NCBI RefSeq assembly: GCF_000002515.2
Contig: NC_006042.1
Coordinates: 1,302,001-1,366,000 of the forward strand
Length of the DNA: 64,000 nucleotides
Origin: Kluyveromyces lactis
Lineage: Eukaryota; Ascomycota; Saccharomycetes; Saccharomycetales; Saccharomycetaceae
Reading direction: 5' to 3'
Every line of letters starts with the position of its first letter. The stretch's first letter is position 1. A program made the position numbers and the translations under genes. Of the stretch, positions 26,925 through 36,525 are shown one piece after another. The notes beneath the pieces were generated by a model. It was not told the DNA's origin, made no database searches, and saw only the letters and a program-made list of their open reading frames with translations.

Positions 26925-29078
26925 ATGCCAAGTGTTTCGCAGGATGATGTAAAGGGCGTGCTTGCTGGTAAGATGTCTACTGGTAATAGCAGTGATGACA
27001 GTAGCAGTCAGTCAGGTAAGAAGCGTAAATATGGGAAAGTCGACAAACACAATGAGAAGAAATTGTTGATGCCTACGGCATCAACAAAAGTGAAACGGTT
27101 TTCACAGGCATGTGATAGATGTAGGCTTAAGAAGATTAAATGTGACGGTATCAAGCCTAGTTGTTCCAATTGTAAGAAGATAGGGTACCATTGTTCGACT
27201 AGTGATAAGCTTACAAGACGCGGGTTCCCTAGGGGTTACACGGAGATGTTGGAGAACGAGGTGATTAAGTTGCAGCGGCTTTGTGGGATGGTGGACGAGA
27301 ACGGTGAGACCGTGATTGATGGTGCAGTAGCTGCCGTGGCAGCTACTGCACAGACGGGTGTTATTCCTGCTGGCCAGGAATTCCTTAACTCTGTGGGGGA
27401 AATGGGAACAAAGTCTTCTGTTTCGGTTCCTCCAGCGGCATCGGCAGCGCCAGTACCGGCCCAGGCCCCTGCGTCCACGTTCCTACCCTTTATCAATGAT
27501 ACTTTCCATAAATTCCCAAACTATATCCATGACCAAGTGTATCTAGGTAATTTCACCTGGAATTCGATCGTCAACCATAATAAATCTCAGTTGAAGTCTT
27601 TCCAGTATACAAGGTCTATCGTACAGGACCCGGTTCTATCGTACCTTAACCGACATTTCCCACTTTCACCGAGCGGTGTACCGATTAATATCCCCTTATC
27701 TGCTGAGGATGTAATACGATTAATTGATAAGTACTTGAACTCGAACCAAATCTTCCCATATCTCTTGGGGACGTCATGGCACCAACGAATGATCTCGGTA
27801 CTAACCGGGACTTCGACTGTCTCTGACCCTGCGGTGTCCATTGTACTAATACTTATAGTACAGTTCGAGTTGAATTGTTTCAATAACGAGACGATTTTCC
27901 AGGCGGTTAAACTTTTGGGTTCCTTGTCGCAGGACAAATTATCATCGATTCAACTGATGAATTTCGGAATACGGTATTTCATGTCCCAGGAGAACCCATA
28001 CTCTGTCATTTGGACTAACGATTTGATTAATTTCAACCAGTATATGATCATCAATTCAGCTTTGTTCTTGAATTACAACAATCTTGTTGGACATGAAAAC
28101 TCAACGTCAAAGGTTATTAGGCTTCTCACGTTTTATCAATTCCAAGTGTTCCAGATCTGGTGGTGTTTCATCAACGGATTACCTAAGACTAATTTCTTAA
28201 TCGATGAATTCCATCCACCAACCATTTCAGAGTTCCCACCTCATTTGAAGATGTTCCAACTCATTTATGATTTCATATTGCAATTGGATGGTTGTCACCT
28301 TCAATTATTAGCTAATGAGACTAACAATAAATATCAGCTGTTGATAGAATCCTTCGGTTACAAATTAATTTACCAATGGAAACTTTATCACCATTTACAA
28401 GACCATGATTTCAAACAAATTCAATTGGAAAACAACGACTTACTTGAAATCGGTATCACTTTGGTATACCTCGTATGCCGATATTTACAACAACCGAATT
28501 CCGTGGAACTATCTTATGAAATCATATCACTTTATTGGTTAATCCTATCCGATAATTCAAACGTGAAACCAATAAATTCGAGAATCTTGAAGACTGTTCA
28601 GTTTATGCCTTTGAACAATAAACAATTGATAGAGAACTGTTTGTTGAACTTATTGAATGAACCAAAGGAAACGTTCAACTGGTACAAATACAAGAAGTTG
28701 TTGAAACGATGGGTCACCATTTGGATGGATGATAACGACATTTTCTCAAGGTTAATCTCTCACTACCAACTCTCCATCGGCATGTCAGATATTTCACCAA
28801 CCATTTCGAATTTCAAACCAATGGGGATGGTACCTGATACCGTTAACGACACAACTAATTTATTCAAGATATATGACGATGCCAATGATAACATAATTGA
28901 TGACGAAGGCTACGAAGAAGATAACGAAAGTGACTACAACGAATTGATAATATTGCCCAAGAGGCGAAGCATGGGTCACCATCCATCTGCAAGAGCGTCC
29001 AGCATCCATAAAGCCGGAGATCGAACTGATTTTTCACTTTTCAACAATAAGATCGACCACATCATAATCAAGGAGTAG
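26925..29078 (+). CDS. SIP4: Zn2Cys6 activator of gluconeogenic genes
   Basis: A 717-residue transcription factor with the zinc cluster at about residues 62-90: ACDRCRLKKIKC, then PSCSNC and a final Cys in GYHC. A linker (SDKLTRRGFPRGYTE) and a short coiled coil (MLENEVIKLQRL) follow, as in Sip4 and Cat8. The middle carries a fungal-specific regulatory domain, and the C-terminal region is acidic (about 640-665). Sip4 binds CSREs and activates gluconeogenesis and glyoxylate genes when glucose is absent, as a target of Snf1. Its place after DPB11 matches YJL089W. The length equals that of K. lactis Sip4 as I recall it. A CSRE lies in its own promoter. Confidence 0.92.
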   Translation: MPSVSQDDVKGVLAGKMSTGNSSDDSSSQSGKKRKYGKVDKHNEKKLLMPTASTKVKRFSQACDRCRLKKIKCDGIKPSCSNCKKIGYHCSTSDKLTRRGFPRGYTEMLENEVIKLQRLCGMVDENGETVIDGAVAAVAATAQTGVIPAGQEFLNSVGEMGTKSSVSVPPAASAAPVPAQAPASTFLPFINDTFHKFPNYIHDQVYLGNFTWNSIVNHNKSQLKSFQYTRSIVQDPVLSYLNRHFPLSPSGVPINIPLSAEDVIRLIDKYLNSNQIFPYLLGTSWHQRMISVLTGTSTVSDPAVSIVLILIVQFELNCFNNETIFQAVKLLGSLSQDKLSSIQLMNFGIRYFMSQENPYSVIWTNDLINFNQYMIINSALFLNYNNLVGHENSTSKVIRLLTFYQFQVFQIWWCFINGLPKTNFLIDEFHPPTISEFPPHLKMFQLIYDFILQLDGCHLQLLANETNNKYQLLIESFGYKLIYQWKLYHHLQDHDFKQIQLENNDLLEIGITLVYLVCRYLQQPNSVELSYEIISLYWLILSDNSNVKPINSRILKTVQFMPLNNKQLIENCLLNLLNEPKETFNWYKYKKLLKRWVTIWMDDNDIFSRLISHYQLSIGMSDISPTISNFKPMGMVPDTVNDTTNLFKIYDDANDNIIDDEGYEEDNESDYNELIILPKRRSMGHHPSARASSIHKAGDRTDFSLFNNKIDHIIIKE

Positions 29079-29406
29079 CTACTCAAATCAAACAGAAAAA
29101 TTCAGACAGAAGAATCAACATCCGCAATATCCATAACTATTTATTACTGATTACTACTAAGTGTCATCTCCTCTTCAGTCCTTTCATGATAATTATTACT
29201 ATATTTATTCTGTTCACTAGACACTATTCTTTACTTCTCCCATTAAATATACTTATAATGTTTTATCAGTTAATATTCATATATACCATTAAAATACAAG
29301 GTGAAAAGCATAACAAAGGGAATAGAAAAAGAGACAGAACAATACATAACAAGACAGAGAGGTATATAGAGATTATTTCCGTTCCACCCAATACTGCTGT
29401 CTCATC
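29079..29406. other. SIP4-NTR2 intergenic region
   Basis: 328 bases, A+T-rich, containing the SIP4 3' end (TATATTTATT-like stretches) and the NTR2 promoter. I see no gene and no clear factor site. Confidence 0.35.
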
Positions 29407-30261
29407 ATGGTAAAGATCAAGTTGCCTGATTTAGAGAGCGATGAAGACGTAGATCTGATAGGAACCTCGATCAACAAAGCTGCAACATCAATCTCTGACG
29501 AAGAGACCGAGGAGCAGCTGGCCAAACCGTTAAAGTTCAAGTTGAAAAGAAACAAACAGGTACCACTAGTAGAGGAATATACCAATGATGATGATTACTC
29601 CACGTTGTTTGAGCAACCCGCCGGAACAAAACCCCGTAATACAAAGGAAACGATTAACGTATTGAATTTAGAAGATTTAGAAGGTTCAGAGGAAGAACAA
29701 AATGAACCACCTAAGTACACCAAGAAAGTACAAAACCGCAGCCAGCTAGTTTCAGAGAAGAAAGTTAACGAAAAGACGTACGTGAAGTTGCTCAGCAATC
29801 AGGATAAAGACGATTTACGTGAATTGGGAATAACCGCCCAGGCTGATATTTACGCTGAAGAAGACGATCAACTATTGATGGATAACTCACTGCAAGACGA
29901 ACGGTTAGCATTGGGAGACAAAGAAAAACAGCTGATGCAACAACGGAAACGTAAAGAGATTGAACAATTGATAAGTTTGCATGATGAAGAGACCGTTTTA
30001 CCACAGGAAATACAAGAACTTGATAAAATAAGCGGTCAAAAGACAGTTCTTCTACCCAGATTGCAACCCGAGCAAAAATGGGAAGATATATATCAAGAGT
30101 TGAGCGAATACGCTGCTTCTCAACGTGACAGAGACACTCTAAGCTCCAAGAGAATCGAAATATTATCACAGCAATTGCAAGATTTGACGTTGAAGAAGGA
30201 AACCTTTCTAGAAGAGATGAAACAGATAGCATCGTCACATAACAACAAACATCCCACGTGA
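29407..30261 (+). CDS. NTR2: Spliceosome disassembly factor Ntr2
   Basis: A 284-residue, highly charged protein (S. cerevisiae 322). Recognition rests on blocks in the same order as S. cerevisiae Ntr2: PLKFKLKR near residue 40, VLNLEDLEG near 85, KTYVKLLSNQDKDDLRELG near 122, DERLALGDKEK near 163, and a C-terminal coiled coil. Ntr2 joins Ntr1 and the helicase Prp43 to take apart the intron-lariat spliceosome. In S. cerevisiae NTR2 is YKR022C, in the duplicate of the block that holds ARG3. Its place here between SIP4 and ARG3 fits the pre-duplication order. The stop codon overlaps a CACGTG (30255-30260). Confidence 0.85.
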   Translation: MVKIKLPDLESDEDVDLIGTSINKAATSISDEETEEQLAKPLKFKLKRNKQVPLVEEYTNDDDYSTLFEQPAGTKPRNTKETINVLNLEDLEGSEEEQNEPPKYTKKVQNRSQLVSEKKVNEKTYVKLLSNQDKDDLRELGITAQADIYAEEDDQLLMDNSLQDERLALGDKEKQLMQQRKRKEIEQLISLHDEETVLPQEIQELDKISGQKTVLLPRLQPEQKWEDIYQELSEYAASQRDRDTLSSKRIEILSQQLQDLTLKKETFLEEMKQIASSHNNKHPT

Positions 30262-30290
30262 CCAAACACGAATCACGTGATGCTAAATTG

Positions 30291-30297
30291 TGACTCA
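30291..30297. promoter_or_regulatory. Gcn4 site (TGACTCA) upstream of ARG3
   Basis: A perfect TGACTCA, the core recognised by Gcn4, lies about 300 bases before the ARG3 ATG and just upstream of a TATA-like stretch. It fits general amino-acid control of an arginine gene. A CACGTG lies beside it at 30274-30279. Confidence 0.75.
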
Positions 30298-30345
30298 CCA
30301 TATAAGGTATGACGCATAGTTTGGGAAAGAGCCCATTCGTACAGA

Positions 30346-30540
30346 ATGACTGCATGGTATATAACGAACAGCACGAAAACGGCAATTTCTCATTCAGAAC
30401 AGAAAAAAGTTAATAAAAAAAGACAGTTTGACCAATTCTTACCGTTAAGTACAACTGATAACGAACTAACAGTTTTAGATTCTACAAAACTTGCAAGTAT
30501 CTACACGCATTTGACAGCTGCTTTCACCTCAACCGACTGA
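30346..30540 (+). CDS. Possible 64-residue small ORF upstream of ARG3
   Basis: This ATG-initiated frame (MTAWYITNSTKT...) ends 54 bases before the ARG3 ATG. I recognise no family, no targeting signal and no conserved motif. A TATATAA lies just inside its 5' end, so if that is the ARG3 TATA box the ARG3 transcript would not include this ATG. It could be an upstream ORF on a longer transcript, a species-specific small protein, or chance. Listed only as a candidate. Confidence 0.2.
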   Translation: MTAWYITNSTKTAISHSEQKKVNKKRQFDQFLPLSTTDNELTVLDSTKLASIYTHLTAAFTSTD

Positions 30541-30594
30541 TTTTTAGGTACCCGAAGGCTGCATACAGAATTTTTTACTCCAGATTTACTAGCT

Positions 30595-31599
30595 ATGACT
30601 ATAATGAGCGCTGCTTCTTCCTCTTCTTCTGGTGATATTCGTCATTTGATTTCGATCAAGGATTTGAGCGATGATGAGTTCAAGAGCTTGGTCGATAGAG
30701 CCGAGTATTACAAGAAGGTGTTCAAGAGTAATGATATTTCAGAATTCCAAAAACAACATTTGAAGTTGTTGGGTAAGACCATCGCTTTAATTTTCACCAA
30801 GAGATCTACTAGAACCAGAATTTCCACAGAAGGTGCGGCCGCATTCTTCGGTGGTCAACCAATGTTCTTGGGGAAAGATGATATCCAATTAGGTGTTAAT
30901 GAATCATTCTATGATACAACTAAGGTTGTGTCTTCCATGGTTTCATGTATCTTTGCCCGTGTCAATAGACATGCTGACATTTTGAACTTGGCCAAGGATT
31001 CTTCTGTGCCAATTATCAATGCTCTTTGTGACAAGTTCCATCCTTTGCAGGCCATTTGTGATATGTTGACCATTAAGGAACATTTGGACTACGATAACAA
31101 TAAATTGAAGATGGCTTGGGTTGGTGATGCCAACAATGTGATTAACGATATGGCTATTGCTGCTTTGAAACTGGGGATCGATGTCGCCGTAGCCACTCCT
31201 CCAGGTATTGAATTGGACAGCGACATCCAACAAGAGGGTCAAAAATTAGCTGCTCAGAACAACTGTGAGTTTGTCTGCACTCATGATTCGATGGCTGCTT
31301 GTACAGACGCTAATATCTTGGTGACAGACACTTTTGTTTCCATGGGTGAAGAATTCGCTAAGGAAGCTAAATTAAGACAATTTGCTGGGTTCCAAATTAA
31401 TTCAGAACTATGTTCTGTTGCTGCACCAAACTATAAATTCATGCATTGTTTACCAAGACACCAGGAAGAAGTTACGGAAGAAGTCTTCTACGGTAAAAAC
31501 TCCATTGTTTTCGAAGAAGCAGAAAATAGACTATATGCAGCCATGGCCGCTATTGACATATTTGTGAACCACAAGGGTGACTTCTTCTCACATCCATAA
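30595..31599 (+). CDS. ARG3: Ornithine carbamoyltransferase
   Basis: A 334-residue enzyme that makes citrulline from ornithine and carbamoyl phosphate in arginine synthesis. It lacks an obvious mitochondrial presequence, consistent with the cytosolic location of the yeast enzyme. The carbamoyl-phosphate motif STRTR is at residues 71-75. FHPLQAICD follows near 147-155, and the ornithine/catalytic motif HCLPRH is near residue 283. A second in-frame ATG at 30604 would start MSAASSSSSGD, which aligns better with the S. cerevisiae N-terminus, so either start may be used. A Gcn4 site lies upstream. Order SIP4-ARG3-TRL1 is kept, with NTR2 inserted. Confidence 0.97.
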   Translation: MTIMSAASSSSSGDIRHLISIKDLSDDEFKSLVDRAEYYKKVFKSNDISEFQKQHLKLLGKTIALIFTKRSTRTRISTEGAAAFFGGQPMFLGKDDIQLGVNESFYDTTKVVSSMVSCIFARVNRHADILNLAKDSSVPIINALCDKFHPLQAICDMLTIKEHLDYDNNKLKMAWVGDANNVINDMAIAALKLGIDVAVATPPGIELDSDIQQEGQKLAAQNNCEFVCTHDSMAACTDANILVTDTFVSMGEEFAKEAKLRQFAGFQINSELCSVAAPNYKFMHCLPRHQEEVTEEVFYGKNSIVFEEAENRLYAAMAAIDIFVNHKGDFFSHP

Positions 31600-31742
31600 T
31601 TTCATTCGGATAGAAGTACCTCCTTTCCCATCGTTTCTCCATCAATGTTTATATTTGGGAAACGTTAATGATATATACTCTCTTATATAAATCGGTTGTA
31701 TCCCGGTAGCTTGGAAGTTACCTGCATAGTCATATTATAATG

Positions 31743-34184
31743 TTATAAATTAATACAGACTTTCCCGCTAAACTGAAGGTTGTCAGTTGTCCCTAGACTG
31801 ATCATACCTGTATCAGTATCCGATTCTTGTATACCGAACTCATACACTTCTTTAGCCAATTCACCAGAATACTTCGCTGTTTTCTCATTGGAAAACAATG
31901 CAAGTGTTATGTGAGGAACTTTGTTAAGGCAAGTCAAATGGTCCAAATGAGTACCATCTGGCATAACAATTGGATGGGTATCATCTAGCAGGGAAACGGT
32001 AGCTAGAATTACGTGCTTATCCCAGATTAAATCTCTCAATTTGAAAGAGACACTATCCTCCGTAGCGATAATGTTTTTGGTAGCCTCTGAGTTATTTTCT
32101 TTTGAGAGATACTCTTTGTATCTATCCAAGTATTTGGCCCACATTTGTTTAGCTTTTATACCAACAGACCTGATTTGAGACTTATGGTATAGGGTTATAT
32201 GCAAAGCGTCTTTGAAAGGAGTTGAATCCAGACTTTTAAGCAAAGAAGGGTACTCTGATGCATGTGTTTCAATGGTTTTTCTGACATGTTGCAATAAAAG
32301 GTCTGTGTCAATTACATTAGCTGAGAAATATACAGGTTTATGCTGCTTTTTGTCAATTTTATTCCCACCTTTAATGATTTTCGTTATGGTTGGTTTGTAA
32401 TTGAGAGCCCTTTCAAAAGCCTGATGTACGATAGAATCATCTGGGATCGAGGGAATAACGTCTCCATAATTACGCTGTAACTCTTTGAGAACGGTAATAG
32501 TGTTTTTCAACGACGAGTTCTTGCCAACTTCCAATTGTATATGGAAGTCAAATTTGTTATCAGGATCTTTGGAAGGAAGGAATGGTTGGAATCTGTTCAT
32601 GAATCCTTGCATAATTTTCAAAACCTTCTGCTGATCGTCACTTTCAGATTTGATGCTTTGATGATTGTCACCTCTTTTCATAACCCTGTCGATGGTTAAT
32701 GCTCTCATTTCTGGGGATACCTCGTCTACAAAACACAATGCTATGACTTGTAAATTACAGTTGTATGGAATATACGAATCCCTATATTGATTGATCCATT
32801 CAAAAACAGCTGCCCTTTCACGGAACTGATGATTGTTTTTATCAGCAAGCACAAATTGTTTCCCGTCTTTGAATAATTGCAAGGCTGATTTAATGTAGTC
32901 TGTTTTATTAGAGGTTATATTGTCGTTCACAACTAGTCCCCATGACTCAGGGAATAACTCATTAAGCGTGAGAGAAACTGTAGATTTACCACATCCGATT
33001 GTAGCAATTGTCACTAGTAAAAATTTTGTATTTTCATCGATTACATTTTCGACATGATTTTCTGCCTCTTCTAATTCTTTAATCTTGTCCAAATTGAGGA
33101 TCTCTAGGCCTGACATACCGTAATCTTCTAGAAAGAGTTTTCTCAATTTTATTATACCCTTCCCGTTCATGAAATCATCAGCTAGTTTTGGGTCACGATC
33201 CAACAAGGGAATCACAAAGTCCATATATTTGTTGGTGATATAGTTATGCGAGCGGTATCTGAAGACACGTTGTTTGGTAGATATGTACTCTCTTGTAACC
33301 TCCCTCCATTGTCGATACATCAAATAAGGTTCTTTAAACTTGTACTTGAAAAAGAATGTCCCACCAGTTGATTTATCCTTACATCTTATCACAAACCCTT
33401 CAATCTCTTGATTATTGTAATGACCAGCTTTTTCGCACTCAGTAAGGAATGTCTTCAATGATGAACTATCTTCCGTAGTAAAGTAATCAATATGCTTAAA
33501 TCCCCATGCGTTTGCAAATTCAGCTACTTTTGCCATTGGAAAAGTGCTGAACCCTACAGTATTGTAGTTTAAACCATGTAGGTATAGACCTGCATTGTCT
33601 CTGTTATATTCCAAAATATGTTCTTCAAAGGTATCATCGCAATATTCTGCAATAGCAGTACAATTGGCTTCATATAAATACCGTCCAAGATCCTTCAATC
33701 CAAGGTTTTTCTCCTTCAATTGTTGTTCCAAGAACTGCTGACCAGCTTGTGAATGGTTTCTGTTGATGTCATCTCTGGGCCCAGTGCTATGTTTCGAACA
33801 TACTACAACAGTACCATCTTCCAATCCTCCAATCAAAATTATACATCCGTTCTCTTTGACAGTAATCTCATATGGCCCCTCAGTGTTATCTTGAATTGAC
33901 CTCCAGCTAGTTCTTTGCACTTCGTCGATGTTAAAGAACTTATCGTATCCTCTAGTAACTATCCTGGGCTCTGAATCAGCATTTTGGATAAATAAACCTC
34001 TGGCACTACAAGGTAACACTCTTTTAGATTTGCCATAGTCCCATTCATTGAATTTCCAACTGTCCAACTTCACATCGGGTCTATCAAATATAGAACATGT
34101 GATCTTAGTAGCTTTACCATGCTTCTTCAAATGAGAAGCTTCTTCGAGTCTTTTCACAAGCTCTGTCACATCTTGTTCTGCCAT
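31743..34184 (-). CDS. TRL1: tRNA ligase (ligase, polynucleotide kinase, cyclic phosphodiesterase)
   Basis: An 813-residue trifunctional enzyme (S. cerevisiae 827) that joins tRNA halves after intron removal and splices HAC1 mRNA in the unfolded protein response. The ligase domain is N-terminal with nucleotidyl lysine Lys110 in TVKENGCIILIGG. The kinase domain has the P-loop ATIGCGKST near residue 395. The C-terminal phosphodiesterase domain has both HxT motifs, HITLYHK (near 657) and HITLALF (near 757). All three activities therefore look intact. The frame is open to a TTG at 34196; the ATG at 34184 (MAEQDVTELV) is chosen. It is transcribed toward ARG3 and away from EXO70. Confidence 0.96.
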   Translation of the reverse strand: MAEQDVTELVKRLEEASHLKKHGKATKITCSIFDRPDVKLDSWKFNEWDYGKSKRVLPCSARGLFIQNADSEPRIVTRGYDKFFNIDEVQRTSWRSIQDNTEGPYEITVKENGCIILIGGLEDGTVVVCSKHSTGPRDDINRNHSQAGQQFLEQQLKEKNLGLKDLGRYLYEANCTAIAEYCDDTFEEHILEYNRDNAGLYLHGLNYNTVGFSTFPMAKVAEFANAWGFKHIDYFTTEDSSSLKTFLTECEKAGHYNNQEIEGFVIRCKDKSTGGTFFFKYKFKEPYLMYRQWREVTREYISTKQRVFRYRSHNYITNKYMDFVIPLLDRDPKLADDFMNGKGIIKLRKLFLEDYGMSGLEILNLDKIKELEEAENHVENVIDENTKFLLVTIATIGCGKSTVSLTLNELFPESWGLVVNDNITSNKTDYIKSALQLFKDGKQFVLADKNNHQFRERAAVFEWINQYRDSYIPYNCNLQVIALCFVDEVSPEMRALTIDRVMKRGDNHQSIKSESDDQQKVLKIMQGFMNRFQPFLPSKDPDNKFDFHIQLEVGKNSSLKNTITVLKELQRNYGDVIPSIPDDSIVHQAFERALNYKPTITKIIKGGNKIDKKQHKPVYFSANVIDTDLLLQHVRKTIETHASEYPSLLKSLDSTPFKDALHITLYHKSQIRSVGIKAKQMWAKYLDRYKEYLSKENNSEATKNIIATEDSVSFKLRDLIWDKHVILATVSLLDDTHPIVMPDGTHLDHLTCLNKVPHITLALFSNEKTAKYSGELAKEVYEFGIQESDTDTGMISLGTTDNLQFSGKVCINL

Positions 34185-34662
34185 TTTTGAAGCCAAATAA
34201 TAAAGCTAATGCTTTCAGGCTTCCTGCTAGAAATCTCGTCGAACAGCTTGGTCGATATGAATGAGAAGTGGACAGATTTAAGCGAAATTTCATCGATATA
34301 TCATAACTCATCTTGTCAAGTGAAATCTCGATTTCAATCTTCGAAATCGAGCTACGTTACCCGGAATTGGTGAACCTGTTGAAGTTCACTGGATCTTTAT
34401 AAGGTGAAGCCTAGCTTCTCTGTAAATGTATGTAAATAAGATAAAACGAAGTATTGTGAAGGGCAAGCACTGTGGGAAAGAACGATCCTGGTCATAGCAA
34501 ATTAGCGTATATCATCAATTCAGTTTACTTCTCCTCAATTTACCCAGAGCTAGCTAAAAAATAGCAAAAGTTTTACACTATTTTGCATTGAATAAAACCA
34601 ATAGGGTTTGTGCGAAAGAGAAAGGAAGCCAAACGGGAAAACAGGAAAGGAAAGGAACAATA
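34185..34662. other. TRL1-EXO70 divergent promoter region
   Basis: 478 bases. A 9-bp perfect inverted repeat (CTCGATTTC at 34327-34335, GAAATCGAG at 34343-34351, 7-base spacer) is followed six bases later by the Reb1 core TTACCCG (34357-34363). A Reb1 site in the middle of a divergent promoter usually marks a nucleosome-free region. No further gene is seen. Confidence 0.55.
34357..34363. promoter_or_regulatory. Reb1 core site (TTACCCG)
   Basis: A perfect Reb1 core between divergent TRL1 and EXO70, about 170 bases from the TRL1 ATG and 300 from the EXO70 ATG. It is likely a general boundary-type site serving both genes. Confidence 0.6.
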
Positions 34663-36522
34663 ATGTCTTCTATTGATATAAATGAAGCAGACGTTATTGT
34701 CCTTTCAGAAGGTCTTAAGAAATTAGACTCGTTGTATAGTGAGATGAGTCAATCATTGAAGAAGATCAGTTCTACTACCTCAACTGCTTCTCAATTATTT
34801 ACACCTATACTCAAGAAGAACCAACAATTGAATATTCTACAATACAATATAGAGTCCAGTTTGAATTCCGTAGCTTCAGTGAAGGATCTCGCCAACGATG
34901 CTTCCAAGCATGAGATTATTTTGGAACAATCAATTGCAAAAGTTGGTTTGAAACCTTATATCAATGCGATCCACAAGATAGACGATATCTTGGAAGACCT
35001 CAATGAGAGAACACACTCAAATGATACTTCTGAATTTGCAGGTATGGTTACACATCTGAAAGAATTGATTTTCGATGGTGAGAGGAATTTACAGATCTAT
35101 TTCAACAAATTACTGAACTCGATCCAGCCATTCGATCCGCAAATTAATATGAATAAAAAAATACCATTCCCATACTATGATGACGAATATTTGGGACAAA
35201 TGTCGCTTATATTGGATTATTTCGAGAATTCAACTCAAAACGCACAAATAGTGGATCTTTTTATCAAACAGCGGGTCCGTTTGATATCACAATCATTGGC
35301 TTTCTTAGAACCTTTCACGAAACAAATATCATCTGGACCTAATGTACCATACCAAAAGGGGAGTAGTGGTGTAAACAGTTACACCGAGGCGATGCTAGGC
35401 TTCATTGCTAACGAAAACTCTTTGATTCAAGATTTATATTCTAAAGAAACTTCAAGGCAACCTGTGATATATGCCAAACTTTGTTCCCCCATCATTCAAA
35501 ATTACTTGAAGATCATAAGGCACAATAGACAACTATTGAAGGATAATAGAGAAAACATAGGGTTGTTCTCATTTGAATTGAGTGACAAAGTCAACGATGT
35601 TCTACGATCTCTAAGAGGTAAAGATATTGCCGAAGCGGATTATTTGAATAGTGAGTTGATAGAAATTCAAAGGATATCACATTCGTTATTTCAAGAGTTA
35701 TTCGCATATATTAATACAAAAACGCGCAGCATGTCTCAATTACCATCTGATAATGGTGTCCCTGAACCAACTGTGGATATAATGTCGAAAATAAGAAAGT
35801 TTAGTGAATATAAGTCAGGGTGCCTGTCTACCATCCAGGCCATGTCACGTTCGCAGTGGTTACCAAAGGATCCAAAAATTTCTTGGACAATTACCAAAAA
35901 CCAACTGGAAGATCTTTCAAGTGCTAATCTTTTATCTTCCTTCTTTGGTGACGCCATTGACTATCTCTTATTCGGACTTGAACGTAGAGCTCAAGAAACT
36001 TTGAACCCACAACATGAAATACATTTATTGTCAAATAAAAGGTTCCCTAATATCCAAAGAATCGGGTTTTTCCTTTTGAATAACCTAAGCTTGATCGATC
36101 AGATTGTTCAAAGGTCTGAAATAAACTCTATCCTAGGAAGTGCTGGGCTAGCACGACTTGAAAGTTTAAGAAAAAAATACATTAATTACTATGTCTCGGA
36201 TTGGAGAGATCTCACCTCTATTCTTTTGGATCAAATATTTGTTGATAGCTCTGGTAAAGTTTCATCAAAAGAAAAGGATCAAATCAAAGAAAAGTTCAAG
36301 AAGTTTCATGATGGATTCGAAGACTTGGTATCCAGATCAAAATCGTACCGTATTTCTGATCCAGCTCTAAAAAAAATATTGAGACAAGAGATCCTTTCGT
36401 TGGTACTCCCTATGTATGAACGTTTCTACAACCGTTATAAGGACTCCTTTAAACATCCCAGAAAACACATCAAATATACTCCCTCTGAGTTGATGAACGT
36501 TCTTAATACTATCATTAAATAA
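34663..36522 (+). CDS. EXO70: Exocyst subunit Exo70
   Basis: A 619-residue, mostly helical protein (S. cerevisiae 623). It has an N-terminal coiled-coil part (residues 1-90) and then the CorEx rod. The C-terminus is conserved: [16 protein letters not shown], then [16 protein letters not shown] with basic residues that bind PI(4,5)P2 at the plasma membrane. Exo70 tethers secretory vesicles at sites of growth together with Rho GTPases. The frame opens at a TTG at 34588, but the ATG at 34663 ([20 protein letters not shown]) aligns with the family and is used. Its stop is only three bases from the ALY2 stop on the other strand, so the two 3' UTRs must overlap. Confidence 0.95.
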
Positions 36523-36525
36523 GAA

